A stretch of DNA of 64,000 nucleotides from Aradus depressus (lineage: Eukaryota; Arthropoda; Insecta; Hemiptera; Aradidae), in assembly GCA_963662175.1 (NCBI GenBank), contig OY759215.1, forward strand, positions 47,385,213 through 47,449,212, in the 5' to 3' direction. Under the pieces are notes generated by a model. It did no database searches and had not been told where the DNA came from. It was given only the letters and a program-made list of their open reading frames with translations. Positions 61,676 to 64,000 of this stretch are shown here, piece after piece; within the stretch, counting starts at the first letter, position 1; every line of letters starts with the position of its first letter. The position numbers were made by a program, and so were the translations under genes.

Positions 61676-61775
61676 CCTACTACCAGAGCGCTCTTTCGTC
61701 ACTCTGGTGGACATGAGCCCGACTCTACTATGGAAGTCAAAAAATTTGCCTACCCTAAATTTTTATTCACTTACG
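61676..61775 (-). mobile_element. SINE fragment, 3' half
   Basis: CTACTACCAGAGCGCTCTTT, GTGGACATGAGCCCGACTC and CCTACCCTAAATTTTTATTC. Confidence 0.82.
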
Positions 61776-62303
61776 GTGAGAATCGATGCTCCTAATGTCC
61801 CATATCCTGGAAATAGTACCTTTCGCAAATCGGCTGCTCATACGTGTAATTAATATTTTTTTTTTATTATGATATGGCTTTTTACTTTTTCTATTAAAAA
61901 AAATATAATAATAAAGTAGCTTAGTAATAGTTTATGTGTGCTGCAACACGTGAAGCCTTCTGGTAAGAAGTGATCATTGAAAGGTTTTTTGTTTTGCGTG
62001 GTTGCAATTGACTTGTTTAGGTCCTAATGGTTTATACCTAAAAAGTGGTCATAAAGCCTTTCGTTAACAATAATAATTAAATATAATAATATAAATATGG
62101 TTAATTATAACATACCTTGAAGCTTTTGCTTTAGATTTTGCCCAATTACTTACCTATGTCTCTTTATACTTTTTCTCGACTTCTGTTGAGGTGTTTCTTC
62201 AGATAATACTTCCATCGTAAAACAAAAACACAATAATATTATTATTAAATTAACGGTTTTTAAATTTCTATTTATTTAATAAATAAAACCAATATATTTC
62301 TTG
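61776..62303. other. Unassigned AT-rich DNA
   Basis: Nothing recognised. Confidence 0.35.
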
Positions 62304-62622
62304 GTGGTAGGCAAATGTAGTGGACTAACTTGTTAAATAAGTAATTAGATTTATCAGTCCAACATATTTTATTTATTTTTTTTATTTTTACCACAACTAG
62401 TTTCGGCAATTTGCCATCTTCAGGTGGTGAATCTGAACTTATTTATCAGTTAATGATTGACATGAACTATAAAAGCTCGTAAATTCTAATTTAATTTTTG
62501 GTTTATTTATGTTCAGATTCACCACCTGAAGATAGCAAATTGCCGAAACTAGTTGTGGTAAAAATAACAAAAAAAAATAAATAAAATATGTTGGACTGAT
62601 AAATCTAATTACTTATTTAATA
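62304..62622. repeat. Inverted pair of PLE-type ends with hammerhead motifs (family C)
   Basis: The arms 62304-62446 and 62506-62622 are inverted copies (AAATAAGTAATTAGATTTAT, TCAGTCCAACATATTTTATT, CAACTAGTTTCGGCAATTTG). The left motif on the minus strand: CCAC, CTGAAGA, extra U, GGCAA-A-TTGCC, GAAA, CTAG, TT, GTGG, with CCAC/GTGG as a perfect helix I. The right motif (plus, 62521-62560) has one mismatch in helix II (AGCAA). The loop between the arms is about 60 bp. Confidence 0.78.
62388..62429 (-). ncRNA. Minimal hammerhead ribozyme motif (family C)
   Basis: The complete core CUGAAGA..GAAA..UU is flanked by a 4-5 bp helix I (ACCAC/GTGGT), with a palindromic CTAG as the short helix III. It is the best family C copy; the copy at 1252-1372 is its decayed relative. 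Confidence 0.65.
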
Positions 62623-63326
62623 AAACCAAAGTAAAACATCACTAAAACAATAACAAATGACCCAAAAACGAATAGAAAACCTGCAAAATATAACCTTTTA
62701 TGACGTATACCAGTGCTGCTTCCTAGTTTGCTTACTGTGAACTAATACACTTGGCCGACTTTGGAACTAACCCACTACTTTCCAATCACTTTTAACATAG
62801 CAAATGGCCGAATCTGGAACTGTTCGCTACACTAACTTGTACTTTTCAACAATATTGACTTGAAAAATATATATATTTTTTATCTCATTTTTTTGCACTT
62901 GGCCGGGTTTGGAATTAGACGACTCAAATATATTCATGATAGTTCGCGCAAACGAATATATTTGTATTGATTTTATAAATATTTATCGCTACCATCACAA
63001 ACATACAGGCAACACTCCTGGTGGTGGTGAGGATAGCACCTCTTCCTACCATCCGTGAGTTTGTTTGTTCGCAACTTGTAGATAGCCCGTCGCTTATAAC
63101 TATTACGATGAGCTATGAATGCAATAAAAAATTTAAATTAAATAAACACGAAATTACACCCCTAACGTGTTGGAAATACAGGACACTTGACTGAAATATA
63201 TATTTTTTATTTATTAATATTTATTTGCAGGCAATAAACAAAGTGAATGTTCTCCTTCTCGTGTGAAGGAGTCATAAATAAGGAGAGTGGAAGAGGTGTA
63301 AGGATTGATGGAATACAACAGGGAGA
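62623..63326. other. Unassigned DNA
   Basis: TTGGCCGA-like phrases repeat loosely (62753, 62805, 62902). No gene. Confidence 0.35.
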
Positions 63327-63388
63327 GGCACAAATACAACGTGCAATGGCACAAATACACAAGCACTGGCGCAAATACAACGGTGACA
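63327..63388. repeat. Short tandem repeat, ~20-bp units, three copies
   Basis: GGCACAAATACAACGTGCAA, GGCACAAATACACAAGCACT and GGCGCAAATACAACGGTGAC are consecutive. Confidence 0.75.
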
Positions 63389-64000
63389 GATACAAATGAA
63401 CCTCGTACATCTTCTTAGGTCAACTAATAGGTTTCTCTAGGTGACAGTGACGGCGAGTGAAGAAATAATAGGGTTCAACATCGCTAGTGAGGCTCTTATA
63501 TAAATAATACAAACTTTTTTTTAAATTATTGTTTATTTCACAAAAAATGTACCTACACATTAACTACCCGCTTCGGCACTATAACATCGGGTTTAGTTAT
63601 AAATCACGTGATTAATTAATCAGGTAGGTAATTGTGACGGGATTGGAATTTTTCTGGAGTTGTTCTCATATATTACTTCCCTTTGTTTCAAGGTCATTAT
63701 TGAAGTTATCGTTATTAAATTCTAACAAGATAAATTAATCCATATATGATATAGAGAAATAATTATTGTGTATTCAACAAAACTTGACGATAGTGTAATG
63801 TCGAAACCTGCAGTTTATGTAGAAATATTTGTAGAATAGACAATATTTTAAAAAATATGCTTGTTTTATTTGTTTATTACAATTTTCAACAATTTGTTAA
63901 AGTTTCCCAAGTGAAGTGAAGTGGTGTATAGTTATATTTTTTTATTGTTACTAGCTGTTGTACGGGGGTTTACAGAAAAGCCACGACTCTAGAAAATGTA
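63389..64000. other. Unassigned DNA
   Basis: ACTAGCTGTTGTACGGGGG at 63951 resembles a reversed non-LTR repeat end, as at 32581. No gene. Confidence 0.35.

Noticed and set aside
1..64000. Bacterial or phage origin of the window
   Set aside because: There are no operons, ribosome-binding sites or dense coding. SINEs, LINEs, PLEs, hAT, mariner-type and errantivirus-like elements all indicate an insect nuclear genome.

Overview
The window looks like intergenic or intronic nuclear DNA from an insect. It is AT-rich, has no operon structure and no host gene I can support, and is packed with insect-type transposable elements. The copies are nested, inverted and variously decayed. The main exception is a nearly intact errantivirus-like (Ty3/gypsy clade) LTR retrotransposon at 19772-27277. 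It has gag, pol and an F-type env ORF, 197-bp LTRs that differ at one base, and a 4-bp ATAT target duplication. A single in-frame stop interrupts its integrase, so this copy is recent but probably not autonomous. I cannot name the species. The repeat content suggests an insect with ordinary (TTAGG)n telomeres, because one SINE family ends in short CCTAA runs.

Layout. 1-3.5 kb: a modular repeat block, Penelope-type (PLE) terminal sequence, a 204-bp near-perfect palindrome, a GC-poor MITE and SINE scraps. 3.47-4.81 kb: a Tc1/mariner-type element with about 375-bp terminal inverted repeats around a broken transposase. 5-12 kb: decayed repeats and unassigned AT-rich DNA. 12.1-17.7 kb: SINEs, an inverted duplication, PLE termini and a PLE endonuclease fragment. 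19.8-27.3 kb: the LTR element. 27.7-38 kb: modular repeats, a PLE with a GIY-YIG endonuclease, a hAT remnant with a BED finger, a second non-autonomous hAT, and a Jockey-like LINE 3' end. 38-54 kb: SINEs (two with clear target duplications), MITEs, second copies of both hAT families and a PIF/Harbinger-like MITE. 54-64 kb: AT-rich DNA, an 82-bp minisatellite, a LINE 3' remnant and three inverted pairs of PLE-type ends.

How the pieces relate. The most coherent unexpected signal is a set of short minus- and plus-strand motifs matching the minimal hammerhead ribozyme core (CUGANGA, helix II, GAAA, short palindromic helix III, cleavage site). They occur at about ten places. Two lie downstream of recognisable PLE GIY-YIG coding fragments, and several occur as head-to-head inverted pairs. 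Minimal hammerheads are an established property of PLEs; the individual loci and the sequence families here are my reading. A second coherent signal is a tRNA-derived SINE family of roughly 330-350 bp with about 23 copies or fragments. It has two conserved hairpins, one supported by compensatory changes between copies, and a CCTAA tail that matches the insect telomere repeat.

Limits: repeat boundaries are by eye and usually good to about 10-20 bp. Where a target duplication or LTR end is given it was read base by base. No database search was possible.
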